A stretch of 64,000 bases of DNA, from positions 558,001 through 622,000 of the forward strand of contig NZ_RRYI01000001.1 of NCBI RefSeq assembly GCF_003931565.1, given 5' to 3'. Source of the DNA: Caulobacter sp. 602-1 (lineage in GTDB: Bacteria > Pseudomonadota > Alphaproteobacteria > Caulobacterales > Caulobacteraceae). This document shows, piece after piece, positions 55,380 through 63,786 of this stretch (positions within the stretch are counted from its first letter, which is position 1; every line of letters begins with the position of its first letter). Below the pieces are notes generated by a model, which worked only from the letters and a program-made list of their open reading frames with translations, was not told the origin of the DNA and did not search any database. The position numbers and the translations under genes were made by a program.

Positions 55380-57161
55380 TTATACGCCGATACCCGTGTC
55401 AGGCGAGTCGAAACGGCCAGACTCGGTCAGGTGCGACAATTGGCGCGGCAAGGGCGAGGGATGGCCCAGCAACTTGGCGACCAGGTGCTCGGCCAGCAGC
55501 GGGGCCAGGCAGAAGCCGCGCGAGCCCAGCCCGGTCAGAACCAGCAGGCCATCGTCGCGGATCCCCGCCAGCGGCAGACGGTCCGGCGTCGTGGCGCGCA
55601 CCGCCGCGCGGCCTTCGAAGGTCTTGCCCGCCAGGCGCTCGGCCAGGTCCGGCAGACCCTTGGCCAGGGTGTCGAGGTTGCGGGCGTGGTCCTCGGGACG
55701 GATGTCGACGGCGGTCTGGTTTCGGTCGTGGGTGGCGCCGAACAGGACGCCGTCACGGGTCGGCACGGCATAGCCGCCGAAGGCCGTCGCCGAGGTCGTC
55801 TCGCCGACGGTCCAGCTGGCCTGGCCGCGCACGGGCTTCAGGGAGATCTGGGGGAGAAGGTCAGCGCTCGCGGCGCCGCCGGCCACGGCCACGCGGTCGG
55901 CGGCCACGATCAGGTCGCCGGCTTCGTCCAGCAGGCGCCAGACCCCATCCTGTTCCGACCCGTCGCGCTCCAGGCGGGCGACGCGGCGGCGGAGAATCTC
56001 GCCGCTCCAGGCGCGGGTGACGACGGCGGGCTCGATGACCAGGGCGCGGGTCATGGCCAGGGCGTCGCCGCGCATGAGCATGGCCCCCGGCTCGAACAGG
56101 TCCTGGCCGGCGACGGTGGCGAACCGGGCCGGATCGCGCGGGCTGGCGGGCAGCTGCAGCACTTCGCGGGCGATGATCGCCCCGGGCTCGGCGTCGTACA
56201 GGGCCGCCGCGCGGGCGAGGGCCTGGGCGTAGAGCGCCGCGCGCGGGCCGCCGCCGGCGTCGAGCGCGGGGGTGACCAGGGCGGCGGGGTTGCCCGAGGC
56301 GGCGATGCGGTCCGGATCGTCGACGACGGTGACGGCGAGGCCTTCGGCGCGGGCCGCGCGCGCCAGCGACGCGCCGGCGATACCACTGCCGATGATCGCC
56401 AGGGTCTGGGGCCGCGGCGCGGGCACATGCTCGCCCATTTCGCTCAAGGGGGGCAGCCAGGCCTCCAGCCGCTCCCGCTTGCGGCCGAAGCCGGGGCGCT
56501 TGGCGATCTTGAAGCCGGCGGCTTGCAGGCCGCGCCGTACGGCGCCGGCCACGGTGAAGGTCGCCGCGCGGGCGCCCGGCGCCGAGCGGCTGGCGACGGC
56601 GGTCAGCACCTCCTCGCGCCACATGGCCGGGTTCAGCGCGGGGGAAAAGCCGTCCAGGAACCAGGCGTCGGCCGCGCCGTCCCAGGCTTCGAGCGCTGGG
56701 ATCACGTCCATGACCGCGAGGTCCAGGGTGGCGTCGAAGCCGGGCAGGTTCACGCGGTGGAAGCCCCGCGCGCGACCCGGCCAGTGGTCCAGCAGCACCT
56801 GGGTCGCCGCGCCCAGCTCGGGCCAGTGGGCGAGAATCCGGGCGGCCTCGTCGCACGCCAACGGATGGGCCTCGACCGAGAAGATATGCAGGCGGCCGGC
56901 TCCTTGTTTCTCGCGCCGCCAGAGGTCGAGCAGGGCGGCGATGTTCAGGCCAGAGCCGAATCCAAGCTCGCCGACCGTGAAGTCTGGTTGCCGCCCGAAC
57001 CGCTCTGGTAGGCCGCAGCCGGTCAGGAACACGGCCCGCGTTTCGGCCAGGCCGTCGACGCTGGAGAAGTAGACGTCGCCGTACAGGCTGGACTGCGGCA
57101 GGCCGTCCTCGCGCCAGATCAGCGGCGAGCCTGCGGGACTGGAAGACGCGGTGGGATCCAT
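55380..57161 (-). CDS. mnmC: bifunctional tRNA U34 modification enzyme MnmC
   Basis: 593 residues from the ATG giving MDPTASSSPAGSPLIWREDG. The N-terminal methyltransferase half (about 1-240) has FTVGELGFGSGLNIAALLDLWRR for SAM binding, VMDVIPALEAWDGAADAWFLDGFSPALNPAMW and FTVAGAVRRGLQAAGF. The FAD-dependent oxidase half begins near 252 (LAIIGSGIAGASLARAARAEGLAVTVVD) and ends with DGLLVLTGLGSRGFCLAPLLAEHL. Together they convert cmnm5U to nm5U and then mnm5U at the wobble position of tRNA. Housekeeping gene; the frame opens 81 nt further upstream without a better start. Confidence 0.92.
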   Translation of the reverse strand: MDPTASSSPAGSPLIWREDGLPQSSLYGDVYFSSVDGLAETRAVFLTGCGLPERFGRQPDFTVGELGFGSGLNIAALLDLWRREKQGAGRLHIFSVEAHPLACDEAARILAHWPELGAATQVLLDHWPGRARGFHRVNLPGFDATLDLAVMDVIPALEAWDGAADAWFLDGFSPALNPAMWREEVLTAVASRSAPGARAATFTVAGAVRRGLQAAGFKIAKRPGFGRKRERLEAWLPPLSEMGEHVPAPRPQTLAIIGSGIAGASLARAARAEGLAVTVVDDPDRIAASGNPAALVTPALDAGGGPRAALYAQALARAAALYDAEPGAIIAREVLQLPASPRDPARFATVAGQDLFEPGAMLMRGDALAMTRALVIEPAVVTRAWSGEILRRRVARLERDGSEQDGVWRLLDEAGDLIVAADRVAVAGGAASADLLPQISLKPVRGQASWTVGETTSATAFGGYAVPTRDGVLFGATHDRNQTAVDIRPEDHARNLDTLAKGLPDLAERLAGKTFEGRAAVRATTPDRLPLAGIRDDGLLVLTGLGSRGFCLAPLLAEHLVAKLLGHPSPLPRQLSHLTESGRFDSPDTGIGV

Positions 57162-57199
57162 CGGCCTGCTAGAGCGCCGCGGGGCGGCGGGCGTCAACG

Positions 57200-57229
57200 A
57201 AAAAGGGCCGCCCCAGCGGAACGGCCCTT
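57200..57229 (-). terminator. intrinsic terminator of the small lipoprotein gene
   Basis: Read leftward: AAGGGCCG, an 11-nt loop, CGGCCCTT, then TT. It lies between the lipoprotein stop (57256) and the mnmC start. Confidence 0.75.
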
Positions 57230-57255
57230 CTGGATTTCCCAAGAATGGGGCGCGC

Positions 57256-57603
57256 CTAGTGCCCGGCCTTCTTCTCTTCCGGCTTGGCGGCGGTGGCGGC
57301 GTCCGCCGCGGCGGTGGCCGAGGTCGCGGACGGCGTCGAGGTGGCGCCCGTGGCGGCGGCGTCCGCCGCCGTGTCGGCCGGATCGGCCGGCGCCGCGGCC
57401 GCGTCAGCGGCGGCCTTGTTGGCGTCGGCGGCGGCCTGGTCCTTGGCCGAGGCGGCGTCGGTCACGGTGCTGGCGTCGGCGGCGGCGGCCTTGGCGGCGG
57501 CGCTGTCGCCCTCGGCTTCCTCATGCTTGCCGCAGGCGGCCAGCGACAGGGCCGAGACGGCCACGCCGGCGATCAGGAGTTTGCGAAGCATCGTGGTGTT
57601 CAT
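57256..57603 (-). CDS. small alanine-rich lipoprotein
   Basis: 115 residues, starting MNTTMLRKLLIAGVAVSALS. The signal ends in lipobox LSLAAC (Cys24), so it is a predicted lipoprotein. The mature part is low-complexity Ala/Asp/Thr-rich (AADANKAAADAAAAPADPADTAADAAA), ending KPEEKKAGH. No enzyme domain. It is probably an extended or helical surface or periplasmic protein. The frame is open upstream to 57945, but only this ATG gives a signal peptide. Confidence 0.8.
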   Translation of the reverse strand: MNTTMLRKLLIAGVAVSALSLAACGKHEEAEGDSAAAKAAAADASTVTDAASAKDQAAADANKAAADAAAAPADPADTAADAAATGATSTPSATSATAAADAATAAKPEEKKAGH

Positions 57604-57733
57604 GCGGATTTCCCCTAGCGGCGGACGCCGTCGCCTTGTCGACGACGACTTTGCGCTGAAGGAATACCGGTTCGAAAGCGGGCGCAAGTTACGAGGCGCT
57701 AACCTCAGGCTCGGGAGTGGCCCTCGGAAGCGG

Positions 57734-58600
57734 CTATTCGTTCGGGATCTGCGACAGCGCCTCTTCCAGCTCGGCGAAGCTGGGCTGGGCGGGCGAGGGC
57801 ACGTTGCCGCGGCCGATCTCGACCGAGATCTGGGCGGCGTTGCCGTGCAGGTGGGCGACCAGAACGGCCTGGATGATCTTGTAGAAGGCGCCGTCCTCGT
57901 TGACGACGGCCTGCAGGCGCGTGGCCATCGGGCCGACGATGCCATAGGCGATGAACACGCCGAGGAAGGTGCCGACGAGGGCGCCGCCGATCATGCCGCC
58001 CAGGACGGCCGGCGGTTCGGTGATCGAGCCCATGGTCTTGATGACGCCCAGCACGGCGGCGACGATGCCCAGGGCGGGGAGGGCGTCGGCCATGCTCTGC
58101 AGGGCGTGGGCCGGCTCGAGCGCCTCGTGGTGGTGCTTTTCGAGCTGCTTTTCCATCGCGTCCTCGACCTGGTGGGGATCCTCCAGGTTCATGGTCATCA
58201 TCCGCAGGGTGTCGCAGATGAAGTCGACGGCGAAGTGGTCGTGGGTGATCTTCGGGTAGCGGGCGAAGATCGTGCTCTCGTGCGGCTTTTCGATGTGGCT
58301 TTCCAGGGCGATGACGCCCTTGGACTTCATCGTCTTGGTCAGCAGGAACAGCAGGGACAGCAGGTCGCGATAGTCAGACGGCTTCCACTTGGGGCCTTTG
58401 AAGATCTTGCCGAAGCCGCCGGCCGTGCCCTTGATGACGACCATCGAGTTGGAGATCAGGAAGGCGGCGACGGCGGCGCCGAGAATGGCCATCAGCTCGT
58501 GAGGGGCGGCCTCGATGATGACGTCCAGCTTGCCGCCACCCATCAGGTAGCTGCCGAACACCATGCCGAAGAGCATGACGATGCCGATGATCTGGAACAT
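57734..58600 (-). CDS. motA: flagellar motor stator protein MotA
   Basis: 288 residues, four membrane helices (FQIIGIVMLFGMVFGSYLMGGG, ELMAILGAAVAAFLISNSMVVI, DALPALGIVAAVLGVIKTMGS, GGMIGGALVGTFLGVFIAYGIVGP). The cytoplasmic loop includes MKSKGVIALESHIEKPHES and conserved charged residues that touch FliG. MotA and MotB form the proton-driven stator; motB is not in this window. TTAATGATTAA lies 43 nt upstream of the start and could take part in cell-cycle control, though it is not a standard CtrA site (TTAA-N7-TTAA). Confidence 0.94.
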   Translation of the reverse strand: MFQIIGIVMLFGMVFGSYLMGGGKLDVIIEAAPHELMAILGAAVAAFLISNSMVVIKGTAGGFGKIFKGPKWKPSDYRDLLSLLFLLTKTMKSKGVIALESHIEKPHESTIFARYPKITHDHFAVDFICDTLRMMTMNLEDPHQVEDAMEKQLEKHHHEALEPAHALQSMADALPALGIVAAVLGVIKTMGSITEPPAVLGGMIGGALVGTFLGVFIAYGIVGPMATRLQAVVNEDGAFYKIIQAVLVAHLHGNAAQISVEIGRGNVPSPAQPSFAELEEALSQIPNE

Positions 58601-58802
58601 GGTGGCTAGACCGACCCCGAGAATGAAGCCGCATCATCGGGGTTAATGATTAAGCCAACGTTTTCGCACCGGCGCTCCTGGCCCATGACGTGCGATACAT
58701 CGTGCTTGAAGCTTGCCGGCGCGCGCCACGCTACGACCTAAAAATCGGACATCGCCGTTCTGGCGCTTCCATCGGAACCGGAGGCGGCCTAACAGTTGTT
58801 TG

Positions 58803-60116
58803 ATGACTGGGGAGTCCAAAGAGGCCCGGGCCAACCGGGCGCCGTTCGCGATCCTCTTTGGCGTGTCGGTGGCGACCGCCATGGGGAACAACGGCATGCT
58901 GTCGGTGCTGCCGGCCATCGGCCGCCAGATCGGCATTCCCGACGCCATGGTCGCGGCCATCTTCTCCCTCTCGGCGGTGCTGTGGGCGATCACCTCGCCG
59001 CTGTGGGCCCGGCAGTCGGACCTGCGCGGGCGCAAGCCGCTGATCCTGCTGGGCCTGGGCGGCTTCTGCGTGTCGATGCTGCTGTGCGCCCTGGTGGTGT
59101 CGGCCGGCCTGCATCACCTCGCCCCGCCGCTGGTGATCTTCGTCGCCTTCCTGCTGTGCCGGGCGCTGTTCGGGACCTTCGGCTCGGCGGCCAATCCGGC
59201 CACCCAGGCCTATATGGCCGAGCGCACCAGCCGCGAGGAGCGCACCCAGACCATGGCCACCCTGGCCGGGGCCTTCGGCCTGGGCACGGTGGTCGGCCCG
59301 CTGCTGGCCCCGCTGTTCGTGCTGCCGGGCGTCGGCCTGGCCGGACCGATGTTCGCCTTCGCGCTGCTGGCGGCGGTGATGCTGGTCGTGGTCCAGCGCG
59401 GACTGCCGGAGACCTTCAAGCCTGGACGCGGCGAGACCCCGCCCCGCCGACGTCTCGGCGTGCCCTGGCGCGGCGAGAGCGCGGCCCTGTGGCGCGATCC
59501 GCGCCTGAAGCCCTTCCTGATCTTCGGCTTTCTGGTGGCCGCCTGCCAGACGGCCCAGACCCAGACCCTGGGTTTTCTGATCATCGACAAGCTGGGACTT
59601 CCGCCGGTCAAGGCGCAGGGCTTCATCACCCTGGCCATGGCCGCCGGCGCGGTGGCGGCCCTGCTGGCCCAGTGGGGCCTGATCCGCATGTTCCGCATGG
59701 GGCCGCGCGACCTGATGCGCTGGGGCGTGGGCTGCGCGGCGATCGGCAATATCGTCGTCGCCTTCGCGCCGGACTACGCCGCCGTCGCCATCGGCTACGC
59801 CATCGCCAGCCTGGGCTACGGCTTCGCGCGCCCGGGCTTCACGGCCGGCGCCTCGCTCTCGGTCGAGGCCAAGGACCAGGCCGGAGCGGCCGGCGCCATC
59901 GCCGCCATCAACGGCCTCAATGTCGTGGTCGCGCCCCTGTTCGTGCTGCTGTACGAGCGCATCGGCTGGGGGCCGTTCATCCTGAACGCGGCCATCCTGA
60001 CGGCGCTGGTCGTCTACGCCCTGCGCGAGGCGACCCTGCGCGAGGTCGACAAGGGCGGCGCGCGGGAAGAGGCCACGATCGCGGGGCTGGAGCGGACGGA
60101 CGAAGGCGGGGTCTGA
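58803..60116 (+). CDS. MFS efflux-type transporter (DHA1-like)
   Basis: 437 residues from the ATG giving MTGESKEARANRAPFAILFG; the frame opens 90 nt earlier. Twelve helices. The loop-2 motif LWARQSDLRGRKPLILLGLGG and TLAGAFGLGTVVGPLLAPL in helix 5 match the drug/metabolite proton-antiporter branch. A conserved AERTSREERTQTMA loop is seen in TetA-like members. Substrate unknown. It is divergent from motA and convergent with fixK, and not obviously part of the fix regulon. Confidence 0.87.
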   Translation: MTGESKEARANRAPFAILFGVSVATAMGNNGMLSVLPAIGRQIGIPDAMVAAIFSLSAVLWAITSPLWARQSDLRGRKPLILLGLGGFCVSMLLCALVVSAGLHHLAPPLVIFVAFLLCRALFGTFGSAANPATQAYMAERTSREERTQTMATLAGAFGLGTVVGPLLAPLFVLPGVGLAGPMFAFALLAAVMLVVVQRGLPETFKPGRGETPPRRRLGVPWRGESAALWRDPRLKPFLIFGFLVAACQTAQTQTLGFLIIDKLGLPPVKAQGFITLAMAAGAVAALLAQWGLIRMFRMGPRDLMRWGVGCAAIGNIVVAFAPDYAAVAIGYAIASLGYGFARPGFTAGASLSVEAKDQAGAAGAIAAINGLNVVVAPLFVLLYERIGWGPFILNAAILTALVVYALREATLREVDKGGAREEATIAGLERTDEGGV

Positions 60117-60151
60117 CCGTCAGACGAAGGCCTCGCCTGGGCGGATTTGGA

Positions 60152-60796
60152 TCAGTCGACCATCCGCTCCAGCGCCCGACGATCCTGCAGCACCACGCAC
60201 CGCACGCTGGGCAGGGCGATCAGTCCCTCGTCCTGCAAGGCCGTCAGGGTCCGCGACACCGTCTCGATCGTCAGACCCAGATAGTCGGCCATGTCCTGGC
60301 GGCCCATCGGCACGTTCAGCTCGGCGCGGGCGTGGGTGCGTTCGGCGATGTCCAGCAGCAGGCCGACGACTCGCTCCTGGGCCGAGCGACGGCCCAGCAT
60401 CAGCACGTGATCCTGGGTGCGCTGCAGGACCTCGCCGGTCAGGCGGAACAGGGCTCGGGCGGCGTCGCTGCGCGTGGCGGCCAGATCGCTGAGCGCCCCG
60501 CGCCGGATCATCCGGATGCTGGCGTCGGTCAGGGCCTCGGCCGTGATGCGGTGGGTGTCGCCCATCTCCAGGCCGAAATACTCGCCGGCGAAGTGGAAGT
60601 CGTCGATCTGGCGGCGGCCGTCGCGCAGGATGCGGTAGGTCCGAACCGCGCCGGTGACCACCTGATAGACATAGTCGGCGGCCTCGCCCTCGCCAAAAAT
60701 CTCCTCGTCGCGCGAGAAGCGCGGGCAGGCGCCCGGAATGGCCAACACGGAGTCGAGGACGCCAGGAGCAGTGTCGATGCGAAGCGGAGACAGCAT
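60152..60796 (-). CDS. fixK: FixK, Crp/Fnr-family regulator of low-oxygen genes
   Basis: 214 residues. A cyclic-nucleotide-like sensor domain (about 15-130; FSRDEEIFGEGEAADYVYQVVTGAVRTYRI, DDFHFAGEYFGLE) has no N-terminal cysteine cluster, so it does not sense oxygen itself, as expected of FixK. The HTH (about 165-200) is GRQDMADYLGLTIETVSRTLTALQ, with the E-x-x-S-R contacts that read TTGA-N6-TCAA. It is divergent from fixT, and a FixJ-like box lies 68 nt upstream. It would be activated by FixJ and in turn switch on fixT, oxidases and other microaerobic genes. Confidence 0.92.
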   Translation of the reverse strand: MLSPLRIDTAPGVLDSVLAIPGACPRFSRDEEIFGEGEAADYVYQVVTGAVRTYRILRDGRRQIDDFHFAGEYFGLEMGDTHRITAEALTDASIRMIRRGALSDLAATRSDAARALFRLTGEVLQRTQDHVLMLGRRSAQERVVGLLLDIAERTHARAELNVPMGRQDMADYLGLTIETVSRTLTALQDEGLIALPSVRCVVLQDRRALERMVD

Positions 60797-60863
60797 GGAA
60801 AGACCCTTCAGTTGATAGGGTCATGCGCCTATTCCCACCGTCGCGATATTCGGGAGCCGCGCC

Positions 60864-60879
60864 TAAGGAAACACCCTTA
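60864..60879 (-). promoter_or_regulatory. FixJ-like binding site upstream of fixK
   Basis: Read toward fixK: TAAGGGTGTTTCCTTA, which keeps the TAAG...TTTCC...TTA frame I recall for rhizobial FixJ sites. It lies 68 nt before the fixK ATG. The match is from memory and only partial. Confidence 0.45.
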
Positions 60880-60901
60880 CGCGGGTATGCGGGTGGCGTG
60901 T

Positions 60902-60915
60902 TTGAGGCGGATCAA
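60902..60915 (+). promoter_or_regulatory. FixK/FNR box of fixT
   Basis: TTGA-GGCGGA-TCAA, a perfect core. Its centre is 41.5 bp before the A of the fixT ATG, exactly the class II activator position if transcription begins at the start codon. Confidence 0.78.
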
Positions 60916-60949
60916 CCCATGTGGACGGGTGTCCAGGCAAGATGGCTTC

Positions 60950-61276
60950 ATGTCGGATCGCCCCCTCATTCTGCTGCTCGTCGAGGACGAGCCCCTGCGC
61001 GAGGCGTTGCGCTTCTCGCTGGAGACCGAGGGCTATGCGGTAGGGACGCGGCCGGATGGGAGACCGGCCGCGGCGGTGGTCATCGACGATGATCGGGAGG
61101 ACTGGCCGGCGGTGGGGGAGAGCCCGACGATCGTGCTGACGGGCGACGCCGAGCGGCTGCTTCGGCGGGGCGTGCGGGGCGTGTCACTGGTGGAGAAGCC
61201 CCTGCTGGGGGATGCGTTGAGCGTGAGACTGAGCGAGGTTCTCAAAACCAACAAAAGCTTGTCAGCCCGGCCGTAG
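60950..61276 (+). CDS. fixT: FixT, single-domain receiver-like inhibitor of FixL
   Basis: 108 residues, MSDRPLILLLVEDEPLREAL onward: one receiver-like domain with acidic pocket VEDEP, possible acceptor region VVIDDDRED, IVLTGDAE and SLVEKPLL, and no output domain. In Caulobacter and Sinorhizobium, FixT feeds back on the FixL kinase to lower signalling. The gene is divergent from fixK with a perfect FixK box, consistent with FixK-driven negative feedback. The protein contains no cysteine, although I recall Caulobacter FixT being described as binding an iron-sulfur cluster. A plain single-domain response regulator is the alternative reading. Confidence 0.85.
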   Translation: MSDRPLILLLVEDEPLREALRFSLETEGYAVGTRPDGRPAAAVVIDDDREDWPAVGESPTIVLTGDAERLLRRGVRGVSLVEKPLLGDALSVRLSEVLKTNKSLSARP

Positions 61277-61330
61277 CGAAGCGTGGAGCCGGCGCCCAAG
61301 GGGGCGACGAAGCGTCGTGCGCGCCGCCCC

Positions 61331-61369
61331 TGGGTCCCGGACAGCCTCCGCGAGGCTTCCGGGATGACA
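61331..61369. repeat. REP-like palindrome between fixT and fixJ
   Basis: TGGGTCCCGGACAGCCTC followed by GAGGCTTCCGGGATGACA is an imperfect palindrome located between two convergent genes. It shares the CCGGGATG edge with the palindrome at 63736-63781, so both may belong to one family of extragenic repeats. Confidence 0.5.
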
Positions 61370-61394
61370 AGAACAGGAGCGGTTGAGGGAAGGT

Positions 61395-62024
61395 TTACGC
61401 GCCCCCACGCACCGACAGCGTCATCCGCACCAGCGCCGCCAGGTTGTCGGCCTGCATCTTGGTCATCAGCTTGGCGCGGTAGATCTCGACCGTACGCGGG
61501 CTGATGCCCAGTTCGCGGGCGATGACCTTGTTGGCGTGGCCGGCGACGACGCCGTCCAGCACCTGGCGCTCGCGTTCGGACAGGGTCTCAAGGCGGTGCA
61601 GGATGGCGGCCTGGTCGTCGGTCACCGGAGCGGCCTCGGCGGCCTTGATGGCGCGGCCGAGCGCGTCCAGCATCCGGGCGTCCGAGAACGGCTTCTCGAT
61701 GAAGTCCACGACCCCGGAGCGCATGGCCTCGACGGCCATCGGGATGTCGCCGTGGCCGGTGATCATCACGATCGGCATCTTGACCTTCAGGGCCGCCAGG
61801 CGCGCGACCAGCTCCTGGCCGCTCATCTCGGGCATGCGCACGTCGGTGATCACCACGCCCGGCTTGGCGTCCGGCAGGGCCTCGAGGAACGCCGGGGCGC
61901 TGGCGTAGGCGACGACCTCGAAGTCTGCGGACTCCAGCAGGAAGGCCAGCGACTCGCGGGCGCTCTCGTCGTCGTCGACCACATGCACGACGGCGGTCGG
62001 GGTCGCCTGGGGAGCGTCACTCAT
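61395..62024 (-). CDS. fixJ: FixJ, two-component response regulator
   Basis: 209 residues. The receiver domain (about 12-125) has [22 protein letters not shown], acceptor Asp in [30 protein letters not shown] and DFIEKPFSD. The LuxR-type HTH (about 145-205) has [36 protein letters not shown]. Phosphorylated by FixL at low oxygen, it activates fixK. The start overlaps the fixL stop by 8 nt (ATGAGTGA), so the two are translationally coupled. Confidence 0.93.
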   Translation of the reverse strand: MSDAPQATPTAVVHVVDDDESARESLAFLLESADFEVVAYASAPAFLEALPDAKPGVVITDVRMPEMSGQELVARLAALKVKMPIVMITGHGDIPMAVEAMRSGVVDFIEKPFSDARMLDALGRAIKAAEAAPVTDDQAAILHRLETLSERERQVLDGVVAGHANKVIARELGISPRTVEIYRAKLMTKMQADNLAALVRMTLSVRGGA

Positions 62025-63495
62025 CGACGGGTTCCTTCTTATGATCGGCGGGCGGCAGGGTGAAGCGGAACAGCGCCCCGCCGCCGGGATTGGCCTCGGC
62101 CCAGATGCGGCCGCCATGGGCTTCGATGATCGAACGCGAGATCGACAGGCCCACTCCCATGCCCTGCGGCTTGGTGGTCATGAACGGCTGGAACAGCCGC
62201 TCCAGCACCTCGGGCGCGATGCCGGGGCCGGTGTCGGCGACGCTGACCTGTGACCAGCCCTGGTCGGTCACGGCGCTGGTGATGGTGAGCGCCTTCCGTC
62301 GCGCCCCGCTCTCCTGCATGGCGTCGATGCCGTTGCGGATAAGGTTCAGCAACACCTGCTGCACCTGGACCCGGTCGGCATAGACGGCGTCTGCGGCCGG
62401 ATCCAGGGAGAGGCGCACATCGACCTGCCGGTCACGCTCGCCGATCAGGGCCAGGGCCGAAGCCTCCTCGATCAGCTTGGACAAGCTCTCGTCGGCCCGC
62501 TCGCTGGCCCCGCGGCGGACGAAGTCGCGCATGCGGTGGATCACCTCGCCGGCCCGCAGCGCCTGGGCGGCGGCCCGGTCGATGGCGTCGCGGACCTTGG
62601 CCTGGTCGGCCTCGCGGCCCCGGTCGATCAGGCGGCGCGAGCCGGTCAGGAGGTTTGCGATGGCCGACAGCGGCTGATTCAGCTCGTGGGCCAGGGTCGA
62701 GGCCATCTCGCCCATGGCCGTAAGTCGCGAGACGTGGACCAGCTCGTTCTGCAGCTCCTGCAGGCGGGTCTCGGTCTCCTGGCTCTGGGTCAGGTCGCGG
62801 ATGAAGCCGGTATAGGAAGGCATCGGTCCCTTGGTCTCGCCGACCGCCAGCTCCATCGGGAAGGTCGAGCCGTCCTTGCGCTGGCCGACCACGACGCGGC
62901 CGACGCCGATGATCCGCTTGTCGCCGGTGCGGTGGTAGCGCTGGATGTAGTCGTCGTGCGCGGCCGCGTGCGGCTCGGGCATCAGCAGGCTGACATTCTT
63001 GCCCAGAACCTCCGAGGCGGTCCAGCCGAACATCCGCTCGGCGGCGGGACTGAACGAGGTCATCAGGCCGTCGCGGTCGATGACCACCACCCCGTCCGGC
63101 ACGGTGTCGAGGATCGAGCGAAGGTGGTCGTTGACCGCCGCCTCGCGCCGCCGCGCGGCGTGGAACCAACCGCCCCCGACGGCCATGCCGAAGCCGACCG
63201 ACAGGAAGATCGCCGCGCACAGGCCGCTGACCAGGTTGAACGGGATGTCGCGCGTCACCCACCAGACGCTGGCCCAGGCGAAGGTGGTGGCGAAGGCGCC
63301 GGGGCCCAGGCCGCCGAGCGCGGCGCTGACCAGAACCGCCGGCACGAACAGCAGGAACGACGAGGGGGCGGTGAACGCCGCCGGCAGATACAGGCGCGCG
63401 ACCGCCGTCGCCATCACCGCGGCGAAGGCGGCCAGATAGGCGGTGGGGTGCGGATCGCTATAGAGCGTCGAGGACAGGCCTCGGGCTGGCTTCAT
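62017..63495 (-). CDS. fixL: FixL, haem-based oxygen-sensing histidine kinase
   Basis: 492 residues. Four or so N-terminal membrane helices (about 15-115) precede a PAS domain (about 128-245; [31 protein letters not shown]). The haem-ligand His is in [20 protein letters not shown] at about 187, as in rhizobial FixL. HisKA has [23 protein letters not shown] (His about 271). The HATPase has [33 protein letters not shown] and [12 protein letters not shown]. Oxygen bound to haem blocks autophosphorylation, and loss of oxygen activates FixJ. A FixK box lies 40 bp upstream, shared with the divergent micropeptide gene. Confidence 0.94.
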   Translation of the reverse strand: MKPARGLSSTLYSDPHPTAYLAAFAAVMATAVARLYLPAAFTAPSSFLLFVPAVLVSAALGGLGPGAFATTFAWASVWWVTRDIPFNLVSGLCAAIFLSVGFGMAVGGGWFHAARRREAAVNDHLRSILDTVPDGVVVIDRDGLMTSFSPAAERMFGWTASEVLGKNVSLLMPEPHAAAHDDYIQRYHRTGDKRIIGVGRVVVGQRKDGSTFPMELAVGETKGPMPSYTGFIRDLTQSQETETRLQELQNELVHVSRLTAMGEMASTLAHELNQPLSAIANLLTGSRRLIDRGREADQAKVRDAIDRAAAQALRAGEVIHRMRDFVRRGASERADESLSKLIEEASALALIGERDRQVDVRLSLDPAADAVYADRVQVQQVLLNLIRNGIDAMQESGARRKALTITSAVTDQGWSQVSVADTGPGIAPEVLERLFQPFMTTKPQGMGVGLSISRSIIEAHGGRIWAEANPGGGALFRFTLPPADHKKEPVDE

Positions 63496-63534
63496 CGGTG
63501 TTCCCAGTCTTGAGGTCCTTATAGCCGGACGGGT

Positions 63535-63548
63535 TTGAGCCAGGTCAA
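63535..63548. promoter_or_regulatory. FixK/FNR box between fixL and the micropeptide gene
   Basis: TTGA-GCCAGG-TCAA, a perfect core, lies 40 bp before the fixL ATG on one side and 57 bp before the small-membrane-protein ATG on the other. It could serve either or both genes. Confidence 0.75.
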
Positions 63549-63604
63549 GGCGCGGTCATTGCGTAGGTCCGAGGCTGGAGGTTCTAAACAACAGGAGCGT
63601 TCGA

Positions 63605-63706
63605 ATGTCGGACGGACAAATGGCGTATCTGGGTCTGGTGATCGCGGCGTTCTCGGCGTTCGCCGTGGTGCTGTTCGTGACCTATATCCGGGTGAACATG
63701 AAGTAG
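63605..63706 (+). CDS. small single-span membrane protein (33 residues)
   Basis: Begins MSDGQMAYLGLVIAAFSAFA and ends TYIRVNMK. One hydrophobic helix (about 7-26) with a short basic tail gives N-out/C-in by the positive-inside rule. CAGGAG lies 8 nt before ATG, a perfect FixK box 57 nt upstream, and a strong stem-loop with T5 30 nt after the stop. It therefore looks like a complete transcription unit. It lies next to cydC, so a role as a small subunit or assembly factor of a terminal oxidase (as CydX is for cytochrome bd) is a reasonable guess, but I cannot assign a family. Confidence 0.7.
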   Translation: MSDGQMAYLGLVIAAFSAFAVVLFVTYIRVNMK

Positions 63707-63735
63707 GAGCCTTCGGCGCTCGGAGCTTCCCAAAG

Positions 63736-63786
63736 GCTCGCCATCCCGGCTCCGCGCTACGCCTCGGCCGGGATGGCGAGCTTTTT
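63736..63786 (+). terminator. 15-bp palindromic stem with T-run, overlapping the cydC 3' end
   Basis: GCTCGCCATCCCGGC pairs perfectly with GCCGGGATGGCGAGC across a 16-nt loop and is followed by TTTTT. It ends the rightward micropeptide transcript. The cydC stop codon (63757-63759) lies inside the loop, so the right arm is translated as the C-terminus of CydC. The sequence resembles a REP-type extragenic palindrome captured as a terminator. Confidence 0.72.

Noticed and set aside
58643-58653. TTAATGATTAA upstream of motA as a CtrA site
   Set aside because: CtrA sites are TTAA-N7-TTAA; here the spacing is 3, so it was only mentioned and not called.
60812-60825. TTGATAGGGTCATG upstream of fixK as a FixK/FNR box
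   Set aside because: Only the left half matches; the right half is not TCAA at the required spacing.
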